Assembly: GCA_964547855.1 (NCBI GenBank)
Contig: CAZJPG010000009.1
Span: 1-45,048, forward strand
Direction of reading: 5' to 3'
From: JBAZHE01 sp964547855
Lineage (GTDB): Bacteria; Patescibacteriota; Patescibacteriia; Patescibacteriales; WJLG01
DNA length: 45,048 bases
Made by a program: the position numbers and the translations under genes. The notes below the pieces were generated by a model. The model did no database searches. It worked only from the letters and a program-made list of their open reading frames with translations, and was not told the origin of the DNA. This document shows, in pieces, positions 25,263 to 32,765 of the stretch (positions within the stretch are counted from its first letter, which is position 1; every line of letters begins with the position of its first letter).

Positions 25263-25619
25263 ATGAATAAACAGAAAAAAATTCAGATTGGCAGAGAGAG
25301 AAGGCATAAGAGGATTAGAGTCAAGATATTTGGCACCGCTGATCGTCCTCGTCTTTCGGTTTTTAGGTCAAATCGTGGTATGTATCTTCAGTTGATCGAT
25401 GATACCAAGGGCAAGACTTTGGTCAGTGCCCACTCCAAAGAGATTAATAAAAAAGTAGAAGGCAAGGTCGGATTAGCCAAGGAACTCGGTTTGTTGTTGG
25501 CCTCTAAGGCTACGGCTAAGAAGATCGGAGCCGCCGTTTTTGATAAGTCATCCTATAAATTCCATGGACGCGTCAAAGCCGCTGCCGATGGAGCCAGAGA
25601 GGGTGGATTGAAATTCTAA
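25263..25619 (+). CDS. rplR: Large ribosomal subunit protein uL18
   Basis: 118 aa, typical length. Starts with the basic helix RERRHKRIRVKIFGTADRPR and contains LSVFRSNRGMYLQLIDD, SAHSKE and the C-terminal FDKSSYKFHGRVKAAADGAR, which ends EGGLKF. It binds 5S rRNA together with uL5. It is directly upstream of rpsE. Confidence 0.97.
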   Translation: MNKQKKIQIGRERRHKRIRVKIFGTADRPRLSVFRSNRGMYLQLIDDTKGKTLVSAHSKEINKKVEGKVGLAKELGLLLASKATAKKIGAAVFDKSSYKFHGRVKAAADGAREGGLKF

Positions 25620-25641
25620 GATCATCTAATAAATTTTGAAT

Positions 25642-26385
25642 ATGAACGAAGAGAAAAAACAGCCAATATCCAATACTGAAGGATCGACCGCGGCTGCGGT
25701 TAAGGTTCCGGCCAGGGAGCAAAAACAAGGTGCCGGACATGGTTCTTTCGGTGACAGGAATCGTGGAGGTCGTGGCGGCAGAGGAGGTTTCGGATCTCGC
25801 CGTGGAGGTCCTCGCGGTCCTGAAAAGAGGGATGATTTCGAACAAAGAATACTCGACATCGCCCGTGTTACTCGTGTTATGGCCGGAGGCAAAAGAATGC
25901 GCTTTAGGGCTTGTGTCGTCGTCGGCGATAGAAAGGGTAAGGTAGCCGTAGGTTTAGGCAAGGGTGCTGATGTTACCATGGCCGTCAACAAAGCCGTTAA
26001 TCGTGCCAAGAAGGAAATGATCGATGTGCCAATAGTTAAAGATACTATCCCTCACGAGGTTTATTATAAGTATTGTGCCGCTAAATTAATCTTTAAACCA
26101 GCGTCTGCAGGTAAGGGTGTTAAGGCAGGAGGTATCGTTAGAACTATTTTGGAGATTTCTGGCTTAAAGAACGTCACTTCAAAAATACTTGGTTCCGGCA
26201 ATAAGATCGCTAACGCTCGCTGCACTATTGAGGCTTTGAAAAGACTCAAGAGAGTCGATCAGCCAGCTGCTCCTAAGACAGTAGAGGTTGTAGCGGATAA
26301 GTCAGAGGCAAAGACCGCTAAGGTCGAAGCTGTGAAAGAGAAGCCGTCCAAGGACGACAAAGAGAAAGCTAATAAAAAGAAATAG
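25642..26385 (+). CDS. rpsE: Small ribosomal subunit protein uS5 with RGG-rich N-terminus
   Basis: 248 aa from the ATG at 25642; a TTG at 25636 is rejected. The uS5 core runs from about residue 66 to 205: RVTRVMAGGKRMRFRACVVV, GDRKGKVAVGLGKGADV, IPHEVYYKYCAAKLIFKPA and GLKNVTSKILGSGN. The first 65 residues contain an Arg/Gly-rich segment (residues 41-60, RGGRGGRGGF type) resembling eukaryotic RGG boxes, and the last 45 residues are Lys/Glu-rich. Both extensions are probably disordered and RNA-contacting. The next gene is rplO; rpmD, normally between them, is missing. Confidence 0.96.
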   Translation: MNEEKKQPISNTEGSTAAAVKVPAREQKQGAGHGSFGDRNRGGRGGRGGFGSRRGGPRGPEKRDDFEQRILDIARVTRVMAGGKRMRFRACVVVGDRKGKVAVGLGKGADVTMAVNKAVNRAKKEMIDVPIVKDTIPHEVYYKYCAAKLIFKPASAGKGVKAGGIVRTILEISGLKNVTSKILGSGNKIANARCTIEALKRLKRVDQPAAPKTVEVVADKSEAKTAKVEAVKEKPSKDDKEKANKKK

Positions 26386-26395
26386 GCAATAGCAT

Positions 26396-26809
26396 ATGTT
26401 GGTATTAAATAACATCAAAGCCAAAAAGGGTCAGAAAAAGGCCAAGTATGTCGGTCGCGGACATGGTTCCGGTATCGGCATTACTGCTGGTCGCGGCACC
26501 AAGGGTCAAAAGGCTCGTTCCGGTGTTTCCGGCTTGAAAAAGCTCGGTATGCGCCCAAGGATATTGCAGACTCCTAAGTTAAGGGGCTTTTCTTCGATGT
26601 ACGCCAAGAATCAAGTCGTTAATGTGGCTGACATCAACAAGTCTTTTAAGGATGGTGATATCGTCGATTTAAAGACTCTTTTCAAGGCTGGTCTCATAAA
26701 GCGCACTAATCAGCCGGTTAAAGTTCTGGGTAAGGACAAGTTGACCGTTAAGGTCTCTTTCAAGGACATCAAATTGAGCGCTTCAGTGGCCGATCAGGTC
26801 AAAAAGTAG
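26396..26809 (+). CDS. rplO: Large ribosomal subunit protein uL15
   Basis: 137 aa. The N-terminal glycine-rich tail is typical (KYVGRGHGSGIGITAGRGTK and GQKARSG), followed by MRPRILQTPKLRGFSS (aligned to the usual PxxRxPKxGF) and the C-terminal fold. The family Leu/Val-rich C-terminus is slightly shortened. It starts 10 nt after rpsE, which leaves no room for an L30 gene. Confidence 0.95.
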   Translation: MLVLNNIKAKKGQKKAKYVGRGHGSGIGITAGRGTKGQKARSGVSGLKKLGMRPRILQTPKLRGFSSMYAKNQVVNVADINKSFKDGDIVDLKTLFKAGLIKRTNQPVKVLGKDKLTVKVSFKDIKLSASVADQVKK

Positions 26810-26815
26810 GAGGCA

Positions 26816-26848
26816 AACCAACCTTAAAAAGTTGGTTGCTTTTCTTTT
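26816..26848 (+). terminator. Terminator-like hairpin between rplO and secY
   Basis: AACCAAC (26816-26822), 8-nt loop, GTTGGTT (26831-26837), then GCTTTTCTTTT. It could reduce transcription into secY relative to the ribosomal genes. A further small hairpin CTCC/GGAG lies at about 26859-26872, close to the secY start. Confidence 0.6.
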
Positions 26849-26881
26849 CAAAAATTATCTCCATAGTCGGAGTTTCCGGCT

Positions 26882-28165
26882 ATGTCCAGCGATATGTACG
26901 AAAAATTTATTAAAATTTGGAAGGCAAAGGATTTGAGGAATAGTTTACTGTTCGTCGTTGGCCTCTTGGCCGTTTTTAGACTTTTTGCCCACATCCCAGT
27001 GCCAGGAGTCGATGTTGCTGCTTTACGTAATTTCTTTGCTGGCAATCAAATGCTCGGTCTCTTGAATGTATTCTCTGGTGGTAGCATGGAAAATTTCTCC
27101 ATTGTCATGATGGGCGTCAGTCCTTATATCACATCTTCGATCATCTTTCAGCTCTTGGCTATGATCGTGCCTTCTTTGGAGGAGATGCAAAAAGAGGAGA
27201 CTGGTCGCCAAAAGATAAATATGTGGACTAGGTGGTTGACCGTTCCATTGGCTATACTTCAGTCTTACGGCATGATCACTATTTTACAGAGGTCTTCTGG
27301 TTCAATTGTTGGTGCTTTGCCAGCTTTTGATATGTTCGTTATCGCCATTACCATAACCGCCGGCACTGTATTCTTGATGTGGCTCGGAGAATTGATCAGT
27401 GAGAAGAAGATTGGCAATGGTATATCAATGTTAATCTTTGCTGGTATCGTCACTGGCCTGCCTAGTGCTGTACAGCAGAATTTAGCTACTTACGATTCTG
27501 GTAATCTTATAACTATTATAGTTTTCTTGGCTTTGGCCTTGGTGACCGTTTGGGGTATAGTTAAGATTAATGAGGCTCAGAGGAATGTTCCATTGCAGCA
27601 TGCCCGTCAGGTTCGTGGTAATCATACTTATGGCGGTAACAGCACAAGCCTGCCTTTGAGAGTTAATATGGGTGGCGTTATTCCGATAATCTTCGCTATA
27701 TCCGTATTAGTCTTCCCGTCAATGATCGCCCAATTCTTCTTGCAAGCCAAGACGGATTGGATCAGGACTGCTTCAGAATGGATGATCAATGTTCTTAATA
27801 ACAATCTGATCTATGGCGTGTGTTACTTTCTTTTGGTCTTTGGCTTTACTTATTTCTATACCGAAGTCATCTTCCATCCAGATCGTATCGCCGAAAATTT
27901 ACAGAAGCAGGGTGCTTTTATTCCTGGCATCAGACCTGGTGAGCACACTCGTGATTATTTAGCGACAACGGTCTATAAAATAGTGCTTATTGGCGCTTTA
28001 TTCTTGGCCATCATTGCTGTATTGCCATTGATAGTAAAAGGATTTACTCATACCAATTCTTTGCAGATCGGTGGTACTAGCATCTTGATCGTCGTAGCCG
28101 TGGTGATAGATATGGTCAAGCAGATCGAAGCTCAATTGACCATGCGCGAGTACGAAGTCAACTAG
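26882..28165 (+). CDS. secY: Protein translocase subunit SecY
   Basis: 427-aa channel subunit of the Sec translocon with ten predicted membrane helices. Recognisable features are the plug region NVFSGGSMENFSIVMMGVSP, YITSSIIFQLL, the GNGISMLIFAGIV loop, and the cytoplasmic loop with VNMGGVIPIIFA and the IRPGEHTRDYLATTVYKI region (GIRPG motif). The C-terminus ends shortly after QLTMREYEVN. It closes the ribosomal operon; adk and map, usually next to it, are displaced by three genes. Confidence 0.97.
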   Translation: MSSDMYEKFIKIWKAKDLRNSLLFVVGLLAVFRLFAHIPVPGVDVAALRNFFAGNQMLGLLNVFSGGSMENFSIVMMGVSPYITSSIIFQLLAMIVPSLEEMQKEETGRQKINMWTRWLTVPLAILQSYGMITILQRSSGSIVGALPAFDMFVIAITITAGTVFLMWLGELISEKKIGNGISMLIFAGIVTGLPSAVQQNLATYDSGNLITIIVFLALALVTVWGIVKINEAQRNVPLQHARQVRGNHTYGGNSTSLPLRVNMGGVIPIIFAISVLVFPSMIAQFFLQAKTDWIRTASEWMINVLNNNLIYGVCYFLLVFGFTYFYTEVIFHPDRIAENLQKQGAFIPGIRPGEHTRDYLATTVYKIVLIGALFLAIIAVLPLIVKGFTHTNSLQIGGTSILIVVAVVIDMVKQIEAQLTMREYEVN

Positions 28166-28190
28166 CATTTGATACAAAGTATTTAGTATA

Positions 28191-28218
28191 AAAAACCTCT
28201 TTAAAAAGAGGTTTTTTT
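28191..28218 (+). terminator. Rho-independent terminator after secY
   Basis: AACCTCTT (28194-28201) pairs with AAGAGGTT (28206-28213), with flanking A5 and T7 tracts. A TATAAT lies just after it at 28223-28228 (no clear -35), a possible promoter for the next genes. Confidence 0.9.
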
Positions 28219-28288
28219 GTTGTATAATCAGTATGTCAGTGTTTAAGGGTCTTATCTATGGCCTCTGAAACGCTAAATACTTAATATT

Positions 28289-28591
28289 ATGGGTTTATTT
28301 GATTTTTTACCTAAAGCTGGTAATGATTTCAGCTTTGAGGATGCTTCTCGGGGATTTGAAGAAAAACTTCGGTCGCTTTGCCGTCGAAGATCTGATCTGC
28401 ACAATCTAGAAGATAACATAGATGATATTGTGTCAGTTCTTCGTCAGTATGCTCCGTATATACGCAAAGGTGGATTGACCTATGATCAAAGAGAGAGGGT
28501 TTGGCAAAAGATTCGCCATTTAGGCGGTGACAGCATAACGATCGAGGACAAACGTGACATAAAAAAATTATTACAACATTTCGGAAAATAA
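28289..28591 (+). CDS. Small protein of unknown function
   Basis: 100 aa, not recognised. It begins MGLFDFLPKAG and then appears wholly alpha-helical, with charged amphipathic stretches (DLHNLEDNIDDIVSVLRQYA; IEDKRDIKKLLQHFG). There is no signal peptide, membrane segment or metal motif. It ends one nucleotide before the start of the next unknown gene, so the two are almost certainly co-expressed. Both lie in the position where adk usually follows secY. Confidence 0.7.
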   Translation: MGLFDFLPKAGNDFSFEDASRGFEEKLRSLCRRRSDLHNLEDNIDDIVSVLRQYAPYIRKGGLTYDQRERVWQKIRHLGGDSITIEDKRDIKKLLQHFGK

Positions 28592-28592
28592 T

Positions 28593-29222
28593 ATGCCTTT
28601 ATTCTCACAAAATTCACTTAGGCAAACTATTGGGGCCAAGGGTTTGGGATCTAACATAAATAAATCTTTGCAAGCCGCTACTGGTTCTAAGAATTCGACT
28701 ACGGCCAGGGGGCAATTCATGAAAGATCTGGCAGGTAAGAGCGAAACAGCTAGGGCGCGTGTCTACAAAGAATATGGCATAGGCTATTCTGGTAAGAAGA
28801 AGATCGAAGGTATGATCGGTGAGGGTGAAAAGACTTACACCAAAAATGAGCTTTCAAAGATCCGTAAGACAGAAGAGGCCAAGAAGAGAATGAATATTTT
28901 CATGTCTAGACGTTCGGCAGAAGAAGGGGGAAGCGGATATCAGTCTTCCAGTACGACATTTGCCGGAGGAGAGGTTCATAGTCGTTCCCGTGTGGGGGCT
29001 TTGGATAAGGGGCGAGAAGAAAGAGGTAGTGCCATGGGGTTAGGTGATAAGAAAGCCGGCGGCTTTGCTCTTGGCTCGGCATCTAATTCTGGTCGCGGGT
29101 TCGCCTTAGGTTCTGCTAGGGATGCTAACAAGGGATTCGCTTTGGGTGGAAAAGCAAGGGAGGATAAAGATAGCGATAAATCATCAAAACCGTTCGTCGG
29201 TGGATTAGGAGCAGGCATATGA
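28593..29222 (+). CDS. Low-complexity protein with GFALG repeats, unknown function
   Basis: 209 aa, not recognised. Residues 1-110 are basic and helical (Ser/Lys/Arg-rich); from about 110 the protein turns into a Gly/Ser/Arg-rich region. Three imperfect tandem repeats with the core GFALG(S/G)(A/K) lie at about residues 150-187 (GGFALGSASNS, GRGFALGSARDA, NKGFALGGKAR). A basic, probably disordered protein of this kind could bind nucleic acid, but no function can be assigned. It overlaps the antiporter start by ATGA (4 nt), which shows translational coupling. Confidence 0.7.
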   Translation: MPLFSQNSLRQTIGAKGLGSNINKSLQAATGSKNSTTARGQFMKDLAGKSETARARVYKEYGIGYSGKKKIEGMIGEGEKTYTKNELSKIRKTEEAKKRMNIFMSRRSAEEGGSGYQSSSTTFAGGEVHSRSRVGALDKGREERGSAMGLGDKKAGGFALGSASNSGRGFALGSARDANKGFALGGKAREDKDSDKSSKPFVGGLGAGI

Positions 29223-30199
29223 GCATAATATTATCTTCGTTGTTGTTGATTTTAGGTTTCGTCTTCTTGATAAAAGGAGCCGACTACCTGATAGAAGGCG
29301 CGACATCTTTGGCGAAACGTTTCAAGGTTTCCGATCTTGTTATCGGTCTGACTATAGTTTCTTTCGGAACTTCCGCGCCGGAGTTGATAGTTAGCGTAAT
29401 AGCTACCTGTACCGGTAAAGGGGACATCTCGGTGGGAAATGTGATAGGTTCCAACATAGCCAACTTGATGTTGATTCTCGGAGTCTCGGCTGTGATCAGA
29501 CCGCTTGTCGTCAGGAAGAATACCGCCCACAAAGAAATACCATTCTCTTTCTTGGCCGCCTTGGCTTTGTTTATTTTGGTCAATGACCGCGTCTTCGGAG
29601 TCGGTGGCGATATATTGACTAGGGGTGATGGGTTGATGTTGATTTTGTTCTTTGTCATTTTTATGGTCTATAGTTTTGCCACCGCCAAGAGCGAAGAGGG
29701 CGTTTTAAAAGAAGCTAAAGAGGAAAAGGCCGAAGTTGAAGTTTATGGATTGGGCAAGACCTCTTTTATGGTATTTGGTGGTTTGGTTGCGCTATCCCTC
29801 GGCGGACGCTGGGTGGTCAATGGTGCGACCGATATAGCCACTGTCATCGGTCTGAGCGAAAAAATGATCGGTTTGACGATTGTGGCCGTTGGAACTTCCC
29901 TGCCGGAATTGTTCGCCTCGGCCATAGCAGCCAGGAAGGGGAATTCGGACATCGCCATCGGCAATATAGTCGGTTCCAACATCTTCAATATACTTTGGAT
30001 ATTAGGTCTATCTTCCGTCATTAAGTCGTTACCGTTCAACTCTGACATGAATTTCGATTTGATATACTTACTTGTTATCACGTCGTTAATGCCGGTATTG
30101 ATTTATGTCGGCAAGAAAAGAATTCTGGATAAACATGAAGGCATTTTTTTGTTGGTAGCCTATTTCGCCTATTTCGCCTATCTGATAATTAGAGGATAA
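29219..30199 (+). CDS. Calcium/sodium antiporter family (CaCA, YrbG-like)
   Basis: 326-aa inner-membrane cation exchanger with about ten hydrophobic segments. The two inverted alpha-repeats are clear: GTSAPELIVSVIA with GNVIGSNIANLMLILG (about residues 60-100) and GTSLPELFASAIA with GNIVGSNIFNILWILG (about 222-262); the acidic residues in GTSxPEL bind the cation. A short charged cytoplasmic loop (KEAKEEKAEVEV) separates the halves. Such proteins exchange Ca2+ for Na+ or H+; the ion cannot be read from sequence. Its start overlaps the preceding gene. Confidence 0.92.
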   Translation: MSIILSSLLLILGFVFLIKGADYLIEGATSLAKRFKVSDLVIGLTIVSFGTSAPELIVSVIATCTGKGDISVGNVIGSNIANLMLILGVSAVIRPLVVRKNTAHKEIPFSFLAALALFILVNDRVFGVGGDILTRGDGLMLILFFVIFMVYSFATAKSEEGVLKEAKEEKAEVEVYGLGKTSFMVFGGLVALSLGGRWVVNGATDIATVIGLSEKMIGLTIVAVGTSLPELFASAIAARKGNSDIAIGNIVGSNIFNILWILGLSSVIKSLPFNSDMNFDLIYLLVITSLMPVLIYVGKKRILDKHEGIFLLVAYFAYFAYLIIRG

Positions 30200-30221
30200 A
30201 GTTCTCTTTCAATTCTAAAAT

Positions 30222-30899
30222 ATGATAAAAAGGAAAAAGACAATTTTGATATTCATGGGTCCTCCGGGTTCGGGAAAAGGGACGCAGACCGATATGCTTT
30301 CTGGAAAATTAAGACTCCCGGCCATCTCCCCAGGCGAGATGTTACGTCAAGAAGTTAAGAAGAATAGCGTCATAGGTAGAAAAATAAAGGAAGTGATGGC
30401 CAGTGGTCAATTCGTAAACAACGAGATAGTCGAAGAATTGCTAGATAAACGTTTAGAAGAGAGGGATACGGTCAAAGGTGTTATTTTTGATGGTTTTCCG
30501 CGTAATAGTGGCCAATTGCCATACCTCGAGGATAAGTTTGCCTCCTTCGACCCTAAACGCTATAATGCTTGGGCGGTTTATATAGATATTTCCGATGCCG
30601 AAGCCAAGAAACGTTTGACTGCCAGGAGGGTGTGTTTTTGCGGGGCTACATATCACATGATCACGAAGCCGCCGAAGAAAAAAGGCATCTGTGATGAATG
30701 TGGTCGCAAACTGGAGCATCGTGCCGACGATAAGCCGGCCGTTGTCACTAAACGTTTGAAGATATTTCACAAAGAGAATGATCCGTTAGTTAAGTTTTTT
30801 TTGAAAAAGAAAAAATTGATCATGATCAATGGTGAGAGGGATATCGCAGAAATACAAAATGATATTATAAATAGATTAAAGAAAAAAGGCATAAAATGA
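30222..30899 (+). CDS. adk: Adenylate kinase, zinc-lid type
   Basis: 225 aa; converts ATP + AMP to 2 ADP. The P-loop GPPGSGKGTQ is at residues 13-22, the AMP-binding region includes the FDGFPRN motif near 88, and the LID holds CFCGATYH and CDECGRKLEHRADD, consistent with a Cys-type zinc site. It overlaps map by 4 nt (ATGA), the conserved adk-map order of the spc region. A second adenylate-kinase-like gene lies at 34050-34613. Confidence 0.95.
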   Translation: MIKRKKTILIFMGPPGSGKGTQTDMLSGKLRLPAISPGEMLRQEVKKNSVIGRKIKEVMASGQFVNNEIVEELLDKRLEERDTVKGVIFDGFPRNSGQLPYLEDKFASFDPKRYNAWAVYIDISDAEAKKRLTARRVCFCGATYHMITKPPKKKGICDECGRKLEHRADDKPAVVTKRLKIFHKENDPLVKFFLKKKKLIMINGERDIAEIQNDIINRLKKKGIK

Positions 30900-31729
30900 A
30901 TTCCGAGATATTAAAAACAGAAAAGGAGATAGAGGTCATGAAATCTGGCGGTAAAATATTAAGCCGCATTCTTCGCGATCTTTTAAAAGAGGTAAGGCCA
31001 GGTGTTTCCACTGAATATCTGGAGGATTTAGCTTGTAAGTGGATGGAAAAGGCTGGCGGACGCCCGGCTTTTAAAAATTATGAAGTTTGGGGTGGTAGAT
31101 TTTTTCCAACGGCACTATGTACTTCTCTTAATGATGAGATAGTCCACGCCCCGGCCATACCAGGAAGGATTTTGCGAGAAGGGGATATATTAAGCATTGA
31201 TGTCGGCATGGAGTGGCCAGTTGATCCAGCTAAGGCTAAAAAGTTTTCCGTTAAGAATAGATTTTCTTTCGAAGGGGGATTTTATACGGATATGGCCGCA
31301 ACTGTTGCCGTTGGCAAGATAGATAAAAAGACTCAGAAGTTGATAGATATCACTAAATCATCTTTGGCTGTCGGGATCGCCGAGGCTAAGCCAGGAAATA
31401 CTTTGAGCAATTTAGGCAGGGCTATACAGCGGCATATCGAGAAAAAAGGATTTTCCGTGGTACGAGATATGGTTGGACATGGTGTTGGTTTTCATGTTCA
31501 TGAAGAGCCACAAGTGTTCAATTATGATTTTACATCTTACGGCATACCTGACACTGTCCTTGTTCCTGGTATGGTTATTGCCATTGAGCCAATGGTGACC
31601 AACGGCGATTGGAGAATCAAGACCGGACGCGACGGCTTGGCTGTAGTCACGGCCGATCGTTCCTTGTCGGCCCATTTCGAGCATACGGTGGCGATAACGG
31701 AAAAGGGGAATATAATCATTACTGAATAA
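30896..31729 (+). CDS. map: Methionine aminopeptidase type I
   Basis: 277 aa; removes the initiator Met from nascent proteins. The five metal ligands are visible: Asp in LSIDVG, Asp in YTDMAAT, His in GHGVGFHVHEEP, Glu in AIEPM and Glu in SAHFEHTV. A 20-residue insertion (VDPAKAKKFSVKNRF) lies between the two Asp ligands, making the protein slightly longer than usual. It is translationally coupled to adk. Confidence 0.96.
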   Translation: MNSEILKTEKEIEVMKSGGKILSRILRDLLKEVRPGVSTEYLEDLACKWMEKAGGRPAFKNYEVWGGRFFPTALCTSLNDEIVHAPAIPGRILREGDILSIDVGMEWPVDPAKAKKFSVKNRFSFEGGFYTDMAATVAVGKIDKKTQKLIDITKSSLAVGIAEAKPGNTLSNLGRAIQRHIEKKGFSVVRDMVGHGVGFHVHEEPQVFNYDFTSYGIPDTVLVPGMVIAIEPMVTNGDWRIKTGRDGLAVVTADRSLSAHFEHTVAITEKGNIIITE

Positions 31730-31735
31730 TAGAAA

Positions 31736-32152
31736 ATGAGCGAAGATCTTAAGATATATTTAGGCATCGATTGGGGTGCGAAGCGTATCGGCTTGGCCTT
31801 GTCTGACAGTGAAACCATGATCGCTACGCCATTCAAGACGGTCTCCAATCTCGATGAACTGGTAGCGACCGCTAAAGAGGAGTCGGTCGATATTTTTGTT
31901 TTAGGCAAACCGGTTAAAATGCGGGGCGAAGCGGACGGGCTTAATCCGGATTTTTTGAAGTTCTTGGATAAGTTGAAAAGTAGTTTGCCGGATATGAAAA
32001 TAGAATTAGTGGACGAACGTTTATCTAGTCAGGCAGCCGATGCTTTGCCTGGCAGCAAAAAGACTAAGGCTGGGCGCGACGAAATGGCCGCTATGATCAT
32101 CCTGCAGAATTATCTGGATAAAACAAAGAGCGACAATGGAACAGACTTTTAA
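31736..32152 (+). CDS. ruvX: Holliday-junction resolvase-like RuvX/YqgF nuclease
   Basis: 138 aa, RNase H-fold nuclease linked to pre-16S rRNA 5'-end processing. The first motif YLGIDWGAKRIGLALSD carries the catalytic Asp near residue 10, VDERLSS carries the Glu, and GRDEMAAMIILQNYLD carries the C-terminal Asp. Normal length. It begins 6 nt after map and overlaps recO by 17 nt. Confidence 0.93.
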   Translation: MSEDLKIYLGIDWGAKRIGLALSDSETMIATPFKTVSNLDELVATAKEESVDIFVLGKPVKMRGEADGLNPDFLKFLDKLKSSLPDMKIELVDERLSSQAADALPGSKKTKAGRDEMAAMIILQNYLDKTKSDNGTDF

Positions 32153-32615
32153 CACTAGGGCTATAATATTGTCTAGACATGATTTTCGGGAGGATGACTC
32201 TCGAATTGTCGTATTTAGCGAAGACAGGGGTAAGTTGAGCTTGGTGGTCAGGGGGGCGAAGAAGATAAAGTCTAAATTGTCTGGACATATCGAACCCTTG
32301 ACCTTATCTCGCTTGATGGTGGTCAAAGGCAGGGACTTCGACTATGTCGGTTCGGCTAAGGGTGAAGATTTTTTTGTGGACGCAAGAGAGGATTTAGCTA
32401 AATTAGCCATCGCTGGCAGGTGTTTATTCTTGGTAGATAAAATGACCAGGGAGGGGGAGATCGATGATCAGAGAGATGTTTTTGAGCTTTTAGAGGGGTT
32501 TTTAAGCGGTATTAGTAGAAAAGACGATAAGAATTATAGTATCGAGGATTTTTCTGAAAAATTAGCAGATTTAACTGGCTTTTCCTTGGAGGAGCTAAAG
32601 GAATTTTGTCGCTAA
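32136..32615 (+). CDS. recO: DNA repair protein RecO, short form
   Basis: 159 aa. The N-terminal OB-fold is clear: TRAIILSRHDFREDDSRIVV, FSEDRGKLSLVVRGAKK and the following strand SGHIEPLTL. E. coli RecO has 242 residues; here the helical C-terminal part is short and there is no CxxC zinc module. RecO loads RecA through RecF/RecR. It overlaps ruvX by 17 nt and ends before a strong terminator. Confidence 0.85.
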   Translation: MEQTFNTRAIILSRHDFREDDSRIVVFSEDRGKLSLVVRGAKKIKSKLSGHIEPLTLSRLMVVKGRDFDYVGSAKGEDFFVDAREDLAKLAIAGRCLFLVDKMTREGEIDDQRDVFELLEGFLSGISRKDDKNYSIEDFSEKLADLTGFSLEELKEFCR

Positions 32616-32638
32616 TATATTAATATTTTGTTTATTAT

Positions 32639-32669
32639 AAGCCTAAAATATGTTTAGGCTTTTTATTTT
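32639..32669 (+). terminator. Rho-independent terminator after recO
   Basis: AAGCCTAAA (32639-32647), short loop, TTTAGGCTT (32653-32661), then TTTATTTT. It separates the housekeeping unit from the accessory genes that follow. Confidence 0.9.
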
Positions 32670-32681
32670 ATTATTTTTATA

Positions 32682-32710
32682 TTGACAAAAAATAAATTTT
32701 ATGCTAATAT
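32682..32710 (+). promoter_or_regulatory. Promoter of the LSDAT-like gene
   Basis: TTGACA (32682-32687), 17-bp spacer, TAATAT (32705-32710) with an upstream TGC that makes an extended -10 (TGcTAATAT). The predicted start near 32717 gives a 49-nt leader. Confidence 0.65.
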
Positions 32711-32765
32711 ATGGTGATTTTTGTTCATTAATAACTTATTCAAAAAAAGCAGGAAGGAGCTGATA

